From: Nannobrachium achirus
Taxonomy: Eukaryota > Chordata > Actinopteri > Myctophiformes > Myctophidae
Length of the DNA stretch: 64,000 nucleotides
Reading direction: 5' to 3'
Assembly: GCA_963921795.1 (NCBI GenBank)
Contig: OY997659.1
Location: 25,025,649-25,089,648, forward strand
Shown: piece after piece, positions 19,606 to 31,900 of the stretch
How the letters are laid out: each line of letters opens with the position of its first letter
How positions within the stretch are numbered: position 1 is the stretch's first letter
Notes under the pieces: model-generated
The model's database searches: none
What the model was told of the DNA's origin: nothing
What the model saw: the letters and a program-made list of their open reading frames with translations, nothing else
Made by a program: the position numbers and the translations under genes

Positions 19606-19640
19606 ACGAACGACCAAGCTAGCCTATTATTATGTTTTTA
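19606..19640 (-). promoter_or_regulatory. Probable ankzf1 5' noncoding exon
   Basis: Reading leftward, CGTTCGTG|GTAAGTGA at 19606/19605 is a strong donor. A fitting acceptor (TGACAG) lies about 24 bp upstream of the start ATG in the first coding exon. The transcription start is not visible. Confidence 0.4.
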
Positions 19641-19652
19641 TGTATCCTGACC

Positions 19653-19656
<4 letters not shown>

Positions 19657-19690
<34 letters not shown>
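19657..19690. repeat. (GACA)n microsatellite
   Basis: About eight GACA units just upstream of the probable ankzf1 first exon. A degenerate half site of the palindromic motif follows at 19772-19811. Confidence 0.9.
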
Positions 19691-20197
19691 CAAAGCTTCA
19701 AAAAATCATGATGACATATCTACGGAAGCCCAAAGGAGGTTATAGTCGATCTAAAAGCCCATAGCGCGTAGCGGAAGTGACGCGTTGTGAGCTTGTAGGT
19801 CTGCTGTTTTCGGCCCGCGATACCGACGTCCGCAGAGGTATAAATCTATTAATGCTATGCTTCGCACTCCACGTGACTTTCATCACTTCTGGCGACGTAC
19901 AGTCATAACACAACACAACACTACACGTTATGAAGTGTTCATAACAGTAAGGTAACGCTGAGGATTATGTTGTTGAAGAGAGGGCGAACTTTTGCTTGCA
20001 AGTTGAAGTTGCACAAACCGCACGTATCGTTATCGTTTGCTAATAATGGTGAAGCAAATGCAAACACAAATCTAAATAAAAAATGGGCATTTATAGAAAA
20101 AAGCAAACTTGTTGAGTGAGTTGACACAACTCACAAATGCGGAAAGTTTTATCTTATTATAATGTTTTTAAAAGCAACTTCCGCTGATCTCCGCAGA

Positions 20198-20270
20198 GCC
20201 CGGATAGCTCAGTCGGTAGAGCATCAGACTTTTAATCTGAGGGTCCAGGGTTCAAGTCCCTGTTCGGGCG
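20198..20270 (+). tRNA. tRNA-Lys (anticodon UUU)
   Basis: A complete cloverleaf. The acceptor arm GCCCGGA pairs with TTCGGGC (one G-U), discriminator G. The D arm is TAGCTCAGTCGGTAGAGCA. The anticodon arm is TCAGA-CTTTTAA-TCTGA and the T arm is CAGGG-TTCAAGT-CCCTG. The internal A and B boxes are intact, and a T6 RNA polymerase III terminator follows at 20275-20280. As far as I recall, the sequence matches the vertebrate tRNA-Lys-UUU consensus. No intron. Confidence 0.97.
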
Positions 20271-20701
20271 ATAGTTTTTTCACCTTGTGTTAACCACCAA
20301 ATTCATATTTGAAAAACATGTCAGTTTGTTGTTGTTTCTTTCAGAACAATTACCAATATTCTGAAATGAGTACCGTACCAGTAGTAAATTATCTCTGAGT
20401 AGGCCAAGGCTTACTGTGAAAATACATTACACTTGGCATGCAGTGATACCTTTTCCAAAGCCTAAAATTGCCCTAAACCTATACTAAACAGTAACCCGTT
20501 TATTTGAAAGCTGACCATTGAACTGGGGTTGTTATTACAAACGGTAACACGTCATATTATTCTACGGCTGGCTATCTTATTGTTGTTTATGAAAGAACTG
20601 AACTAATTAGGGGATTAAACTCACTCATAAACAAATAACAGACCCTGTAATTCTAGTGAGATAATGATGGGTATTTTCACAAGTTAGTGATAAGGGACGC
20701 C

Positions 20702-20707
20702 TATAAA
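20702..20707 (+). promoter_or_regulatory. TATA box of the first astacin gene
   Basis: TATAAA lies 53 bp before the start codon at 20760, at a distance that allows a short 5' UTR. Confidence 0.6.
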
Positions 20708-20759
20708 GCTAAGTGTTAGTAGACGTAATGGCAGCACTGTGCACATAACCTGACCCAAG

Positions 20760-22766
20760 ATGGACCGGATTATCCTGCTATACTATGTGGCTGTGTCCAC
20801 CTGTCTCTGGGCCATGCATGCCCAGGTGAATATGAATTGGATCGGGACTGAGGCTTCAAGAATAGAACATGAACATGAATTGCAACAAAATTTCTGCCTG
20901 TCTTTTTTTGTAGGTTTCTGCAACCAACATATTAAGGGGCACCAGGAGCTTCTTACCAGGTGGCCCCATGGGATTCTCAGGTAACACTAGATTGGATTTA
21001 GTCCAATGTATATTGCACTTTACTCATTCCATTTTTTGATATACATTTAGCAATGGTGAAAAATACTGACTACCCATTTTCTGTCTAAGAATATCCTGAT
21101 CCAGATGAGAAGCCAGCGATGGATGACATCATTAAAGCCAATGAGTACCAATGTAAATTGCCAAAGTCCAATTTGTCTAATTAGCTGTGCATAAATGCTG
21201 TGCAAGAACAAAATGTTTCCTCGACTAGACTGACCTCGTTTATCTTACTTTGTGCCACAGCTTCCCGAATCATCGATGGCAGCACCAGCCTTCGGGAAGG
21301 AGATATTGCTGTTTCGACAGGAAGGCGCTCAAAAGTCTGCTTTGCACGGAGCTGCTTATGGTCTAAGTCAGTGGACGGACATGTCTACATTGCATATAAG
21401 ATGGCACCCCAGTACAGTAAGTCCTGCTTTTGTTGAAGCTTTTCATATCAAATGAAGGATAGTTTGATCCTTCTTGACATTCATCCCCATCCATTGCTTG
21501 TCTGCGCTTAGGGGGATTTATTTCTGTGTTTAAACCTGTCTGCTAAATTATTCAACAGATGAAATGGAGAGAGAAATAATAAGGAAAGGGATGAAGAACA
21601 TCGAAAAAGGTACCTGTGTCAAGTTTGTTCAAAGGACTCATCAGAAGGACTACCTTGACATCCAGCCAAAGTCAGGGTGAGCCAGAATTTGAAGAATTCT
21701 ATTCCAAAATAAGATAACCTTCATTTCGCACCATTTTCTATTACACCTATGATATGACCAAAACGATGACATGGTGGTAAAATGTATCCTGGGATGTTAT
21801 TAAAAACTGTTACCTTATTTATTTTAATTTTTACAGAGCAATGAATCGTTACATAACAATAGAAAGGCTAGGATAAAGCAATAACAGAAGGTTTCAGCCA
21901 TAATATTTTACTACATCAGTAATGGTGTTGGCTTGTTGTATTTGAAATGCAATGACTAAGTGGATGTATGACCTGCATAAATGTATGTGAGTGATCAAAT
22001 AAACTAAACTACTAAACTAAACTGCACACTGCACAGTACAATTAACACTGAGGACTTTACTTGGTGTACATCTTAATGTAGGTGTTGGTCCTACCTTGGT
22101 GTACGCGGTGGAAGACAGACGTTATCCCTCGGCTCTCCTGAGTGCGTCCGGACTGGAATAACATCCCACGAACTTATGCATGCCTTGGGATTTGTACATG
22201 AGCAGTCTCGCTCTGACCGGGACAAATATGTCTCCATCAACTGGTCAAACATCTGGAGAGGTAAAACAAAGGGGCGGGAATGGATGAAGGCAAATACTGG
22301 TTCAATTCTTATATTAGATAATATGTATTCATGCTCTGGATTTGATTGTTTTTATCTTTGTTTATATGAATTAATTTAAAAAAGGCTTGAATTTAATTTA
22401 AAAATGTCAACAGATCGTGTGAGGAACTTCGAAAAATTCAGGAACGACAATCTGGATTTGCCTTATGACTATGGCTCAATCATGCACTATGGAATGTGAG
22501 TAGGATGAGTGATATATTTGCATAGCTGTGTAGTGTAGCTGCTGTCTACACAATTCATTCTTCGTATTATTATTATTATTATTATTATATATTATCCAGC
22601 TATGATTTGTTTCTCTCACTCTACATTTAGGTATGCCTATTCTCAGACTGGGGAGCCAACTATCATTGCTAAGAACGGCGGAAGAAACATTTTACTAGGA
22701 CATGGATCCAAACCCAGTCATCTTGACAAGATGAAAATCAACAAGCTTTACAATTGTGGTTGGTAG
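20760..22766 (+). CDS. Six-cysteine astacin metalloprotease (hatching-enzyme-like), 8 exons
   Basis: Secreted zinc endopeptidase of the fish hatching-enzyme/nephrosin group. Exons: 20760-20825, 20914-20980, 21090-21152, 21261-21416, 21559-21676, 22082-22260, 22414-22495, 22631-22766; phases join, giving 288 residues. Order: signal peptide (about 1-22), acidic propeptide with EGDIAV, then the catalytic domain. The zinc site is HELMHALGFVHE (H186, H190, H196; catalytic E187) and the Met-turn is SIMHYG (M240, Y242). The mature part has six cysteines, two in an N-terminal CFARSC pair (the six-cysteine astacin signature). There is no CUB or EGF domain. The frame runs through TGTGGTTGG into a stop where the next gene has its last donor, so the last intron is not used. 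A TATA box is 53 bp upstream and an AATAAA is at 22845. Specific substrate (egg envelope or other) cannot be told from sequence. Confidence 0.9.
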
Positions 22767-22844
22767 CTTGATTGCAATAATGCTTTGAGTACTTGTAATG
22801 TTTTGCTAATACTTTATTTGCTGAAACATACTACATGGATTTAA

Positions 22845-22850
22845 AATAAA
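22845..22850 (+). other. Poly(A) signal, first astacin gene
   Basis: AATAAA lies 79 bp after the stop codon. Confidence 0.65.
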
Positions 22851-22866
22851 TATATGAATATAACTT

Positions 22867-24102
22867 GTTCTGGCACTCATGCTTGATTCCATTCTGTCTT
22901 ATGTTTTCACAGTTCCCAAGACAATTGATGAGTTTTGACTAAACTGCACTGAAGTGAATCAATTTTGAGCTACTGCAAAATGATACAATACACCGGTTTT
23001 CATTCATGGACATATTTAAATAAAGATATATTCAAAGATTTCTAGTGACAGTCTGTCTGTGTATATGTAATATCTGAATAAATTAGTATTACAAAATGAT
23101 GCCTATCCCTCCTCCTGATTTCAGAGATACTGACAGATTGTGGGTGTATAAACTTACAGTTCAAGGTGTTTTAATGTCACTTGTACCCATATACAGATAG
23201 AGCTTGTACAGTAACAACATTGCAGACTGTAGAATTCTTAAACAATACAACAAAGTAGATGTGGGAACCACTATAATGTCATATTGTGTTTACATATTCG
23301 GTCCAATATATTTCTGTATGTATGTCTGTGTATTTCTTCATTTCATTTGATCTACTGTAGTAATAAATAACTTAACTAAAGGATATCATTACAGAATTCA
23401 ATGCTAATGGCATTTATTAAAAAAACTCATGGAAATAAATGAAATATTGCATAGTATCGGAGAGAAAACGTAATGTGTACAGGGAGGCATGATCAGATTA
23501 AATAAAGCAATCAGAGATTACAAATAATCACAGTGACTTCAGATCAACTTAGAGGATGGAAAGAAAAATTCACACTTGTATTAATTAGGGGTCTGCTGAT
23601 ACAGTGACAAAGCTTTAAAGTATAGCCACATGCTTAAATCAGATACAGAATAAATCTCATAATATCTATGTTTCAGCAGGCAAGCTACCCATGAAACATT
23701 TGGGTGTGAATATTTACCGGATTCTCCTTAAACGTTGTAGTAAGCAAGTTTGCTAACAAGGAAGATGCTATCCCTGTCACTACCCACCAAATTACCCCCT
23801 AGATATAAGCAAACATATTTGAAGAAGGATAAGATTTTTGTTTTATATGACAAAATGATTGCTGTGAAGACTGATAGTTCATGTCAAAATAACTGGTTGC
23901 CTGCTTCGTCAGGCACAAATTGCTGGGTCTGTTCGACTGGATGGTCAGTTATACTGTGCAGAGTAACTGCTGAGTTGTAGGCACATCCAGCATAACAAAA
24001 CACCTTTAGCCATCTCATTTTGAAAGTGCTGAATCTCGCAAGTGTTAAAGTACAGGGCACATCCACGGAGTTGAGCGTCAGGGTCAGAAACATCTGTTAT
24101 GG
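22867..24102. other. Intergenic between the two astacin genes
   Basis: AT-rich sequence with only short open frames. Nothing recognisable until the duplicated promoter segment starts at 24103. Confidence 0.5.
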
Positions 24103-24346
24103 GTCAGCAGTGGATTTTTGTTGATTACATACATTTGATGATGAGGGGTCTTAATCGTGATTCACCACAGAACATGTACCCAATCAGTACAGAGCACAGG
24201 AGGAGTACTGGGTATATAGATTCGGTGGAGGTGAGGAGTTTATTGAGCAGTTGTGTTTAGAGGACAGGCGACAGGGACCAGGTGCACAGTACCAGCCTGA
24301 ACCAAAGCAATGAATTCCATTCTGATTCTTCTGGCTGCCCTGTTTG
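24103..24346 (+). promoter_or_regulatory. Promoter, 5' UTR and first codons of the second astacin gene (duplicated segment, copy 1)
   Basis: Contains TATATA at 24213-24218, about 97 bp before the ATG at 24310, and the first 12 codons. The whole segment recurs, slightly diverged, at 25752-25986 inside intron 7 of the same gene. Confidence 0.75.
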
Positions 24347-26096
24347 GGATGGTGACCCATTCTTATGCCCTACCACTAAAGGTCAGTGCTGAGACATCTC
24401 ATGTACACTATTACATTTTGTTCAACCAAGGGTATATATTAACATGCAATTGTGTATTGCAGAATTCAACTCGATTACATCAGGTAAAGCTACGGATAAA
24501 ACGAAAATACTCAGGTGGGTTCCTTAAAGTTACTTTTTTATTGTAGTGCACATTTTAATGACTAGTCAGTTAATGAAAAGATATAGCAATGTATGTACTG
24601 TAGTATACAGAGAATTGCATGTATTTTCAAATCTAACCATTCTATTTCTGTCCCTCCTTATCCATGTTTATTTTTATTTTCAGATGAATATATAGATATT
24701 GATGACATGACTGCAATGGACAAGATCCTGGAGGCCAATAAGAGTAAGTAGGTTGTCTGCTCACTAAAATGACATTGATTCAGTTAGTCCAGAGTTAGAT
24801 TAAAACAAACTAACCAACACATTTTTCTCATCAGGGCTTCGAAAACCTAGAGGAATAACATTCAAAGATGGGGATATTGCCCGGTCATATATAAGGAGCG
24901 CCATCACCTGCCCCGGCAATGCCTGTCTATGGCCTAAATCTGTTGATGGATTTGTTTATGTTCCCTATATCCTCTCTCCTCTATATGGTATGTATCCATG
25001 ACCACAGACATGTAGTGCTATAAAAACTGTATTTGTCATGTTGTTTGGTTAGGTTTATGATGCTCTTTATACTGTATAAACGTAGTCTACTTTGTTTGTG
25101 TAATGTGACATTTCTGCTTAATTTTGACAATAGATGATATGGACAGAATCACAATAGAAAATGGAATGCAAGACCTCGCCGCTGGCACATGTGTTAAGTT
25201 TGTTCCACGCACTCATGAAGCCAGTTTCCTTGATGTTCAGCCTAGATATGGGTAATCGACTTCACCACACAATTCTTTGCATGTTACAGTACAATGAGGA
25301 AGTACAAAAAGTAAATGCAGGGTTTTTCATGCATTTATCCCTCCTTTTGTGCTGAAAGATGCTGGTCCTTCCTTGGGCAGACTGGAGGAAGCCAGGTCCT
25401 CTCTCTGCAGGCTCCTGGATGTATGTGGTCTGGAGTGGCCTCACATGAGTTCATGCATGCGCTGGGCTTTGTGCATGAGCAGTCACGCTCAGACCGAGAC
25501 CACTATGTGACAATCGTATGGAGAAATATCATTCCAGGTTGGTTCTATGATAAATGTATACTTTCTTACCTTTGGAAAAGTTTTTTCTACAGATATATTT
25601 TAAAGCAAATAACAAACACAATTATTAACATTTGTGGTATCCTTTTTGTTCCTTGGTAGAGCGTATGCATAACTTCCAGAAACAAATGACAAACAATCTC
25701 AACACTGCATATGACTACAGTTCTGTAATGCATTATGGAAGGTAAGAGAAAGTCAGCAGTGGGTTTTTGTTGATTACACACATTTGATTGATGAGGGGTC
25801 TTAATCATGATTCACCACAGACAGAACATGTACCCAATCAGTACACTGTACTGGGCATATAGATTTGGAGGTGAGGAGTTTATTGAGCAGTTGTGTTTAG
25901 AGGACAGGCGACAGGGACCAGGTGCACAGTACCAGCCTGAACCAAAGCAATGAATTCCATTCTGATTCTTCTGGCTGCCCTGTTTGTATTAATGCCAGAG
26001 AGGTGGTGAATTAAAATGGAAGACAAATAATATTGAATGAAATGCAAATACATAAGAATATCAATCAGGTCCTGGGTGGGGGTGGTCGTCCAGCAG

Positions 26097-26195
<99 letters not shown>

Positions 26196-26538
26196 TGAAT
26201 ACATTGCCCTTGATGTTCTACAGGGCAACATGTTTTTAGGTTGCTCACCTCCTACTAACTCATACGTTATGTGTGCCTTGTACCAGGTATGCATTCTCTG
26301 AGGGTGGTGGACCAACTATAATACCTAAACCAGATCCTTACATTCCCATTGGTCAGCGGGATGGACCCAGCGCTATGGATCTCCATAAGATAAACGTACT
26401 CTATAGCTGTGGTACGTAATATGTAAGTCCATGGCTTGTTTGCCATATTTTCATCACAAAAACAAATCCCATTTTCACTGACTCAAGTCAAGAGTAACTC
26501 CTTTCTTTTCTTATCACCCACCAGGTGAAGTGGCATAA
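24310..26538 (+). CDS. Six-cysteine astacin metalloprotease (hatching-enzyme-like), 9 exons
   Basis: A second secreted astacin, head to tail with the first. Exons: 24310-24381, 24463-24514, 24684-24743, 24835-24987, 25134-25251, 25359-25537, 25660-25741, 26287-26411, 26525-26538; all phases join, giving 284 residues. It has a signal peptide (about 1-20), a propeptide with a dibasic RIKRK stretch and FKDGD (compatible with the aspartate-switch motif), then the protease. The zinc site is HEFMHALGFVHE (H181, H185, H191; E182) and the Met-turn is SVMHYG (M235, Y237). Six mature cysteines include the CPGNAC pair. Intron positions match the first gene, with one extra terminal intron (8 in total, the ancestral arrangement reported for fish hatching-enzyme genes). 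Intron 7 holds a copy of the gene's own promoter/exon 1 and a (TG)n tract. AATAAA at 26990. Confidence 0.9.
25752..25986 (+). repeat. Copy of the gene's own promoter and exon 1 start within intron 7 (copy 2)
   Basis: Nearly identical to 24103-24346. It includes the 5' UTR, the ATG (25950) and the 12 codons for MNSILILLAALF, then breaks off. It starts 10 bp inside intron 7. The TATATA of copy 1 reads CATATA here, and a 9-bp net length difference lies upstream. No splice donor follows, so it is not a complete exon. Confidence 0.9.
26099..26193. repeat. (TG)n microsatellite in intron 7
   Basis: A pure TG tract of about 47 units between the duplicated promoter segment and exon 8. Confidence 0.98.
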
Positions 26539-26989
26539 GCGTATCCAGAATGGCAACACATGCCCATACCCAGACTGACAACGGACTTGAACTTGTGCAA
26601 TGCTGTTATACTCTGAGATGTGAAAAGTAACTTAGTGCAACTTTTGTTCTTAAGCAGATTATCTTATTAGGCTCGACTATTTTTTGAGGGTGACTGCCTT
26701 CTAGACTGGGTGTGCTTCTATGAGACTTATTACTATACTTTGGTAGGCTTTTCTTTAGAAAATGTACATCTGCTAAACCTGCCAATACTGCAATAATTTC
26801 TGGTGTTGTTGATATGATCAAACATTAGCCATGTCCAAACCTGGAACAGATAATGAAGGATCAATTAAAAGAGAAACCAGTTCAACCAAATCATTTATAA
26901 TAACCGTCACTTTTGTGTAAAGTTGTCACACAAGGAAATGTTATGGAATTTTTAAGAAATGTGTATTTGGTTATTTATTAGTTGTATAA

Positions 26990-26995
26990 AATAAA
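26990..26995 (+). other. Poly(A) signal, second astacin gene
   Basis: AATAAA lies about 450 bp after the stop, the first canonical signal downstream. Confidence 0.5.
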
Positions 26996-27825
26996 GTTAG
27001 TATTGTGGTGACTGAATGTCACAAGGCTGAAAACTGGCAAGCTTATACTGTATGCCTCCAGCTACCTATACTGCATTAGCGGCAAAAACAGGTGCCAATT
27101 CGGAACCTTGCACTTTCTGTATTATCTTTTTCTCTCCACCGCTCTGCTGCTTTGCACTTTAAATAAAATGAGAAAACATTATGCAAGAGATGGATGGTCT
27201 GCCTATTGCATATTTTTGTGTGAATTAAGCTGTTTCTTGACGAGATTCAACTCAAGTGATGTTGTCATCATGGTCATTCTAATATTAATCTAATCTGGGC
27301 CATAGAGGACTACTTAATTTGATACCTTTTGGTCTGGGACAGTCTATTACAAGTGACAGATCATTTTTAGCATGTTCACTTGCATCTAACAAATAAATTG
27401 CATGCTTTGTATTTGACCATTGAATTAATAATAGGCTACTGCCTCATGTGAACAGCTTTTCTCTGTCATGTGTAATATATTGTAGCACTAACTTGTTTCT
27501 CTCTGGCACATTTGTCTGGTTGGTTAATGTGAAGGAATCTAATAATGTATGCAGGTAGAGAGAGACAAATAAGTCAAAAGTGGTAGCAGGACCGTCCAGA
27601 GTAGCTTATGACCATTATGGCACAGTGATTGAAATGAAACAGGATGGCAGAGATGATGACACACATCCTTAATGCCTTCCTCATAATAAACTCAACTGAA
27701 TTCGGAGGTTAGGAATAGGATTCAACTAACCAGGACTCCTAGGCTAGCACAAAGTGTGGTCCGACCGTCTGGGCAGTGGGCACTCCCAAGGGTGTTAGAG
27801 GGGGTTCCAGGGAGTAGGCCAGGGT

Positions 27826-28570
27826 TGTCAACATTGGACTGTCAGAATCCAGGAGATTTATTTTTTGGGGGGTGCGCGGAACTCCCCAACCAGGGTCTGG
27901 GGGGTGCTCTCCCCAAAACGTATTAATAGATATATTTTCCTGTGTTCTGTTGAATTTTGTGCATGTTTGATCAGGATTACTTTACTAGCATGTGTAGGCC
28001 TACAATTTCAGCCTAAAATGCCAAATGTAGGTGTACAGATTTGATGACTGCAGCAAAGTAAGACATCTTTAATAATGATGTCTCATCTGTAAGTCATTAC
28101 TTAAGTGAATATCTGTATGATCTTGCATGCATTGCCCCCACCCCTAAAGCGGGGGGTCTGGGGGTCCTCCCCCGGATTTTTTTTTAACATAGTAGATTTA
28201 ATCTCCTGTGTTGTGGTGAATTTTGTGAATGTTTGATACTTTTATCAGGCTTGCTTTACTAGCATGGGTACAATTTCAGCCTAAAATGCCAAATGAAGGT
28301 GTACAGATTTGATGACTGAAGCAAAGGACATCTTTAATAATGACTTCTCATCTTTAAGTCATTACTTAAGTGAATATCTGTATGATCTTTCTTGCATGCA
28401 TTGCCCCCACCCCTAAAGCGGGGGTCTGGGGGTCCTCCCCCAGAAAAAACTTAACATAGTAGATGTAATTTACTGTGTTCTGGTGAATTTTGGGAGTTTG
28501 ATACAAAATCCAGGAGAAATCCAGGAGATTTGCCAATCCAGGAGCATGCCAGGAGATGGGGTCAAAGGAG
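27826..28570. repeat. About 269-bp tandem repeat, about 2.1 copies, inside a larger repeat
   Basis: Landmarks TTGATGACTG (28041 and 28309) and TTGCCCCCACCCCTAAAGCG (28132 and 28401) recur 268-269 bp apart. A third partial unit starts near 28470. Flanks on both sides carry AATCCAGGAGATTT motifs, so the tandem array probably sits inside one dispersed element. Non-coding. Confidence 0.75.
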
Positions 28571-28787
28571 ACTCCTGGGAAATCCAGGAGAGTTGAAAAA
28601 ATTTTGCAAAATGAAACACTTACCCTATTTAATTTTTTGGATGGACAGTGGGCCTATGGACAGACAGCAGTAGACAGACACAGACAGATAGCTGGTCTTA
28701 AACATTTTCTTTCTGATGTTCCAGTTTACAAATATTTACATTACATTGGTTTTTGACAAGCGCGATCCCAGGTCAGGGGAGGAACCC

Positions 28788-28949
28788 AGTGAGGAGGAGG
28801 AGGAGGAGGAGGAGAAGAGGGAGGAGGAGCGGGCGCGGGCGTGTGCTGCTGCTGCTGCTCAGCCTCTGCCAACAGACAGCTAGTGCTACAGCTGGTTAGC
28901 AGCATTCCACGTCTCGTTTTTATTTATTTGTATAAATAGGCTACAAGAG
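28788..28949 (+). promoter_or_regulatory. tra2b promoter / 5' UTR region
   Basis: A purine-rich (GAGGAG)n stretch, a GC-rich patch (GCGGGCGCGGGCG) and a (GCT)n run immediately precede the tra2b ATG. This fits a housekeeping-type promoter and leader. The start site is not defined. Confidence 0.45.
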
Positions 28950-31900
28950 ATGAGTGACAACGAGAAGGCATACGATCGGGTGCGTATGACTTCTGTAAAG
29001 TCTTGTTTAATCTGTTGTCGTGTGTAAAATAAAAACTAAAAAACAATAGCAATGTTTTCCTTTAATACGATAATGCTGTGAAACGCCTCCACGTTCCAGG
29101 CAGACATTGAAAGGACGCCGTTGAATGTTGTTTATAAACAAAATGTGATTACTCAGTCATGATTAATTAAATTAATAGACTAATTAAATGTAGGACGATG
29201 TAATTTTTACATTTAGCGCTAGTAAAGGCCCAGTCGCCATGTTTTGTAGCCTACAGTAGCCTACTATTCAGATTAACATTACCATAGATTATGTAACGTT
29301 CACACCATAGACCTATATCTAACTAATATATTATCTTGTTGTAATGCTAGGCAAATATTAGTATTACGAATGATAGTATTTATAGCCTAATGGATAGGAG
29401 GTCATGCTCGTTTCGTTTCTCTTATTACGCACGGCGAGCAGTTTCTGCCCCATGTGATTATCACACTAGAGTGCAATGTATTTAAAGTAGGTCTACGTTT
29501 TATTTTCCTACGTTTTTATAGAATTGTGTATTTTATAGAATTGTGTATTTTGTCAAAAATGATTGCATAACAATGTTGAAGTCTTAATGATGTGCTCCCA
29601 ATGCATGCAACAAGATCACACATTAACACATTTTAATTTGAAAAGGGGTTGCAGTTATGTTTGTAGTCATATATTCTTCATCCTTTCTTTTTCATAAAGG
29701 TTAAGGTTGGAAGAAGAAAAAAGCGGAAGAAGTCTCATTATTATTTCAATAATGTGAAGCTCAGATGTGTGAATGCATGCTAAAACATGACGAGGGAAGA
29801 AGTGGTGGGCAGTGTGTGAAGTATGGGGAAGTAAGAAGAATTAAGGCATTTGAAGAAAGAAGAAATTTATGAAGTAATGAAGTTACAGAAATGAAGTTAA
29901 GGAAGTAATCTGGGATAAGGTCACTCATTTTTAGTATGTTTGTCAAATAAATGCCTGCATGTTTATTTTATTTTTTACAGATTACAATGTAAACTGAATT
30001 TTAAATCATTAATATTCTCACCTGAGAGATGTCTTTATTTATTTCTATGCATAGGCTTGTTATGTTATGATATTACTGTCATGTTATCCATCTACTCCTA
30101 AAACAAATAACACACAGTCCTAAATCCACACATCTATGTTCTCTGTTCTACATTACACACATTTACAGTATTGATACATTGATTTTATTGTATCTGATCA
30201 AAAACAACACATAATTAAAAGGGGGAAAAAAGAAAGAAAAAAACAATAGAATCCAGAGGAAAACATGTTAAAGTGAGAACACTTATTTCCAACATTGTCC
30301 CAAGGCTAGCCCTTTTCTTATTGTCTAGACCAGGGGTTCTCAAACCTTTTTAGGTTGTGACCCCCAAAATAAACATTATTTGAACTGGGGACCCTCACCC
30401 TGACAAGCACTCGGAATTGTAGGTATACATGTGACTCGGTTCCACAGATAAATATTGTGAAAATAGCCGAAGTTCATGCTCACAACGCCTCACACTGCGA
30501 GACGTTGTGAGCATGTAGATCGGCTATTTTCACAATGTTCCTCTTGCTTACTTTAATATTTGACAGTTTAGCCAGTTTGGTACTAAAACGTTCTTGAAAG
30601 TCCTTAAATTGTGACTTTATAAATGTGCAGATACCCTGTATACACTCATACTGTGTGTTGGTTTGTTTACCGTTGAGCTAAAAAATAATTTGGGGACCCC
30701 ACTTGGGGTCCCGACCCCAAGTTTGAGAACCACAGGTCTAGACTCTAGTCTAGAGACACATTTCAGATCTACCAATGTCCTTTCACTGTCTCTAATAAGA
30801 AGCATGTTGGTGTGTGTGTGTTCAGGAGTCACGCTCCGCCTCCAGGAGCTTGAGCCCCCGGGGCTCAGGGAAGTCTGCCAGCCGCTCTCCGGCTGCCCGC
30901 TCCAAAGAGGGCTCACGACACTCCCGCTCCAAATCCCGCTCTCGTTCCAGGTCCAAGTCTGGGTGAGTCGCGACTGATGCCAATTGAGTCAATCACGATT
31001 AGTTCTATGCTTTGGAGAATAATCCGAAACACTCTGTCTGCCTTGTACTCTTCTTTTTTTTTTTTTACTTTTGTTTATTGGGTTTTTTAACAAGCATTCA
31101 TTGTATGAATCAAGAAAAAGTCATAAAAATGCTTAATATATCCCCATTATCACAAAGAAACATCTGAAATATATATCATTTTTCCCCCCCACACAAGAGA
31201 AACAGAAAGAAAAAAAAACACTTACAAAAAAGGAAATAACAACAATAATAATAAAATAAAATGAACATACAAAATAGACACCTCAGTCCGCTTAACCATA
31301 CAGGTAGAATTATTGCACAGTATACCCGACAAAGCTCCCGACCTAACACACATTTTTCAGAGTCAACACATCACCAGACCTCGCACAGTGCTTTAATCTG
31401 GAATGAAAGGGAAGCGTATCCTATGTAAATATAGGAAGAAAGGACTCCATATTTTCGAGAACTTTTCACTCGAGCCATTCAAGGAAAGCCTAATTTTCTC
31501 CAATTTAAGAAAGTACAGAATATCTCTCATCCAGTGCGTATGTGAGGGAGAGACAGGGGATTTCCATTTTAATAGGATAAGCCTCCTAGCCAATAGGGTG
31601 ACAAAGGCCATGGCATCCTTCATAGCTTTAGGAAGGGAGGGTAATGAGGGGAATACCCCAAATAACGCCCCCACAGGACAAGGTTCTACATTTTCCCCTG
31701 AGATCTCGGATAGAGAGATGAAAATTTGTGTCCAAAAATTGGAGAGGGATGGACAAAGCCAGAACGAATGCATGAGGTCTGCTGGTGCATGTTGACATCT
31801 GTCACAGGTTGGTGAGACATTCTCATAGATCTTAGACAACCGAGCCTTAGTGTAGTGAATGCGTTGAAGTATTTTACACTGAATAAGAGAGTGTCTAGCA

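Noticed and set aside
25950-25986. A third astacin gene starting at the ATG at 25950
   Set aside because: The copy stops after 12 codons with no donor, and the next exons belong to the gene already described.
31403-31795. 130-codon plus-strand frame
   Set aside because: Antisense shadow of the L1 ORF2 fragment.
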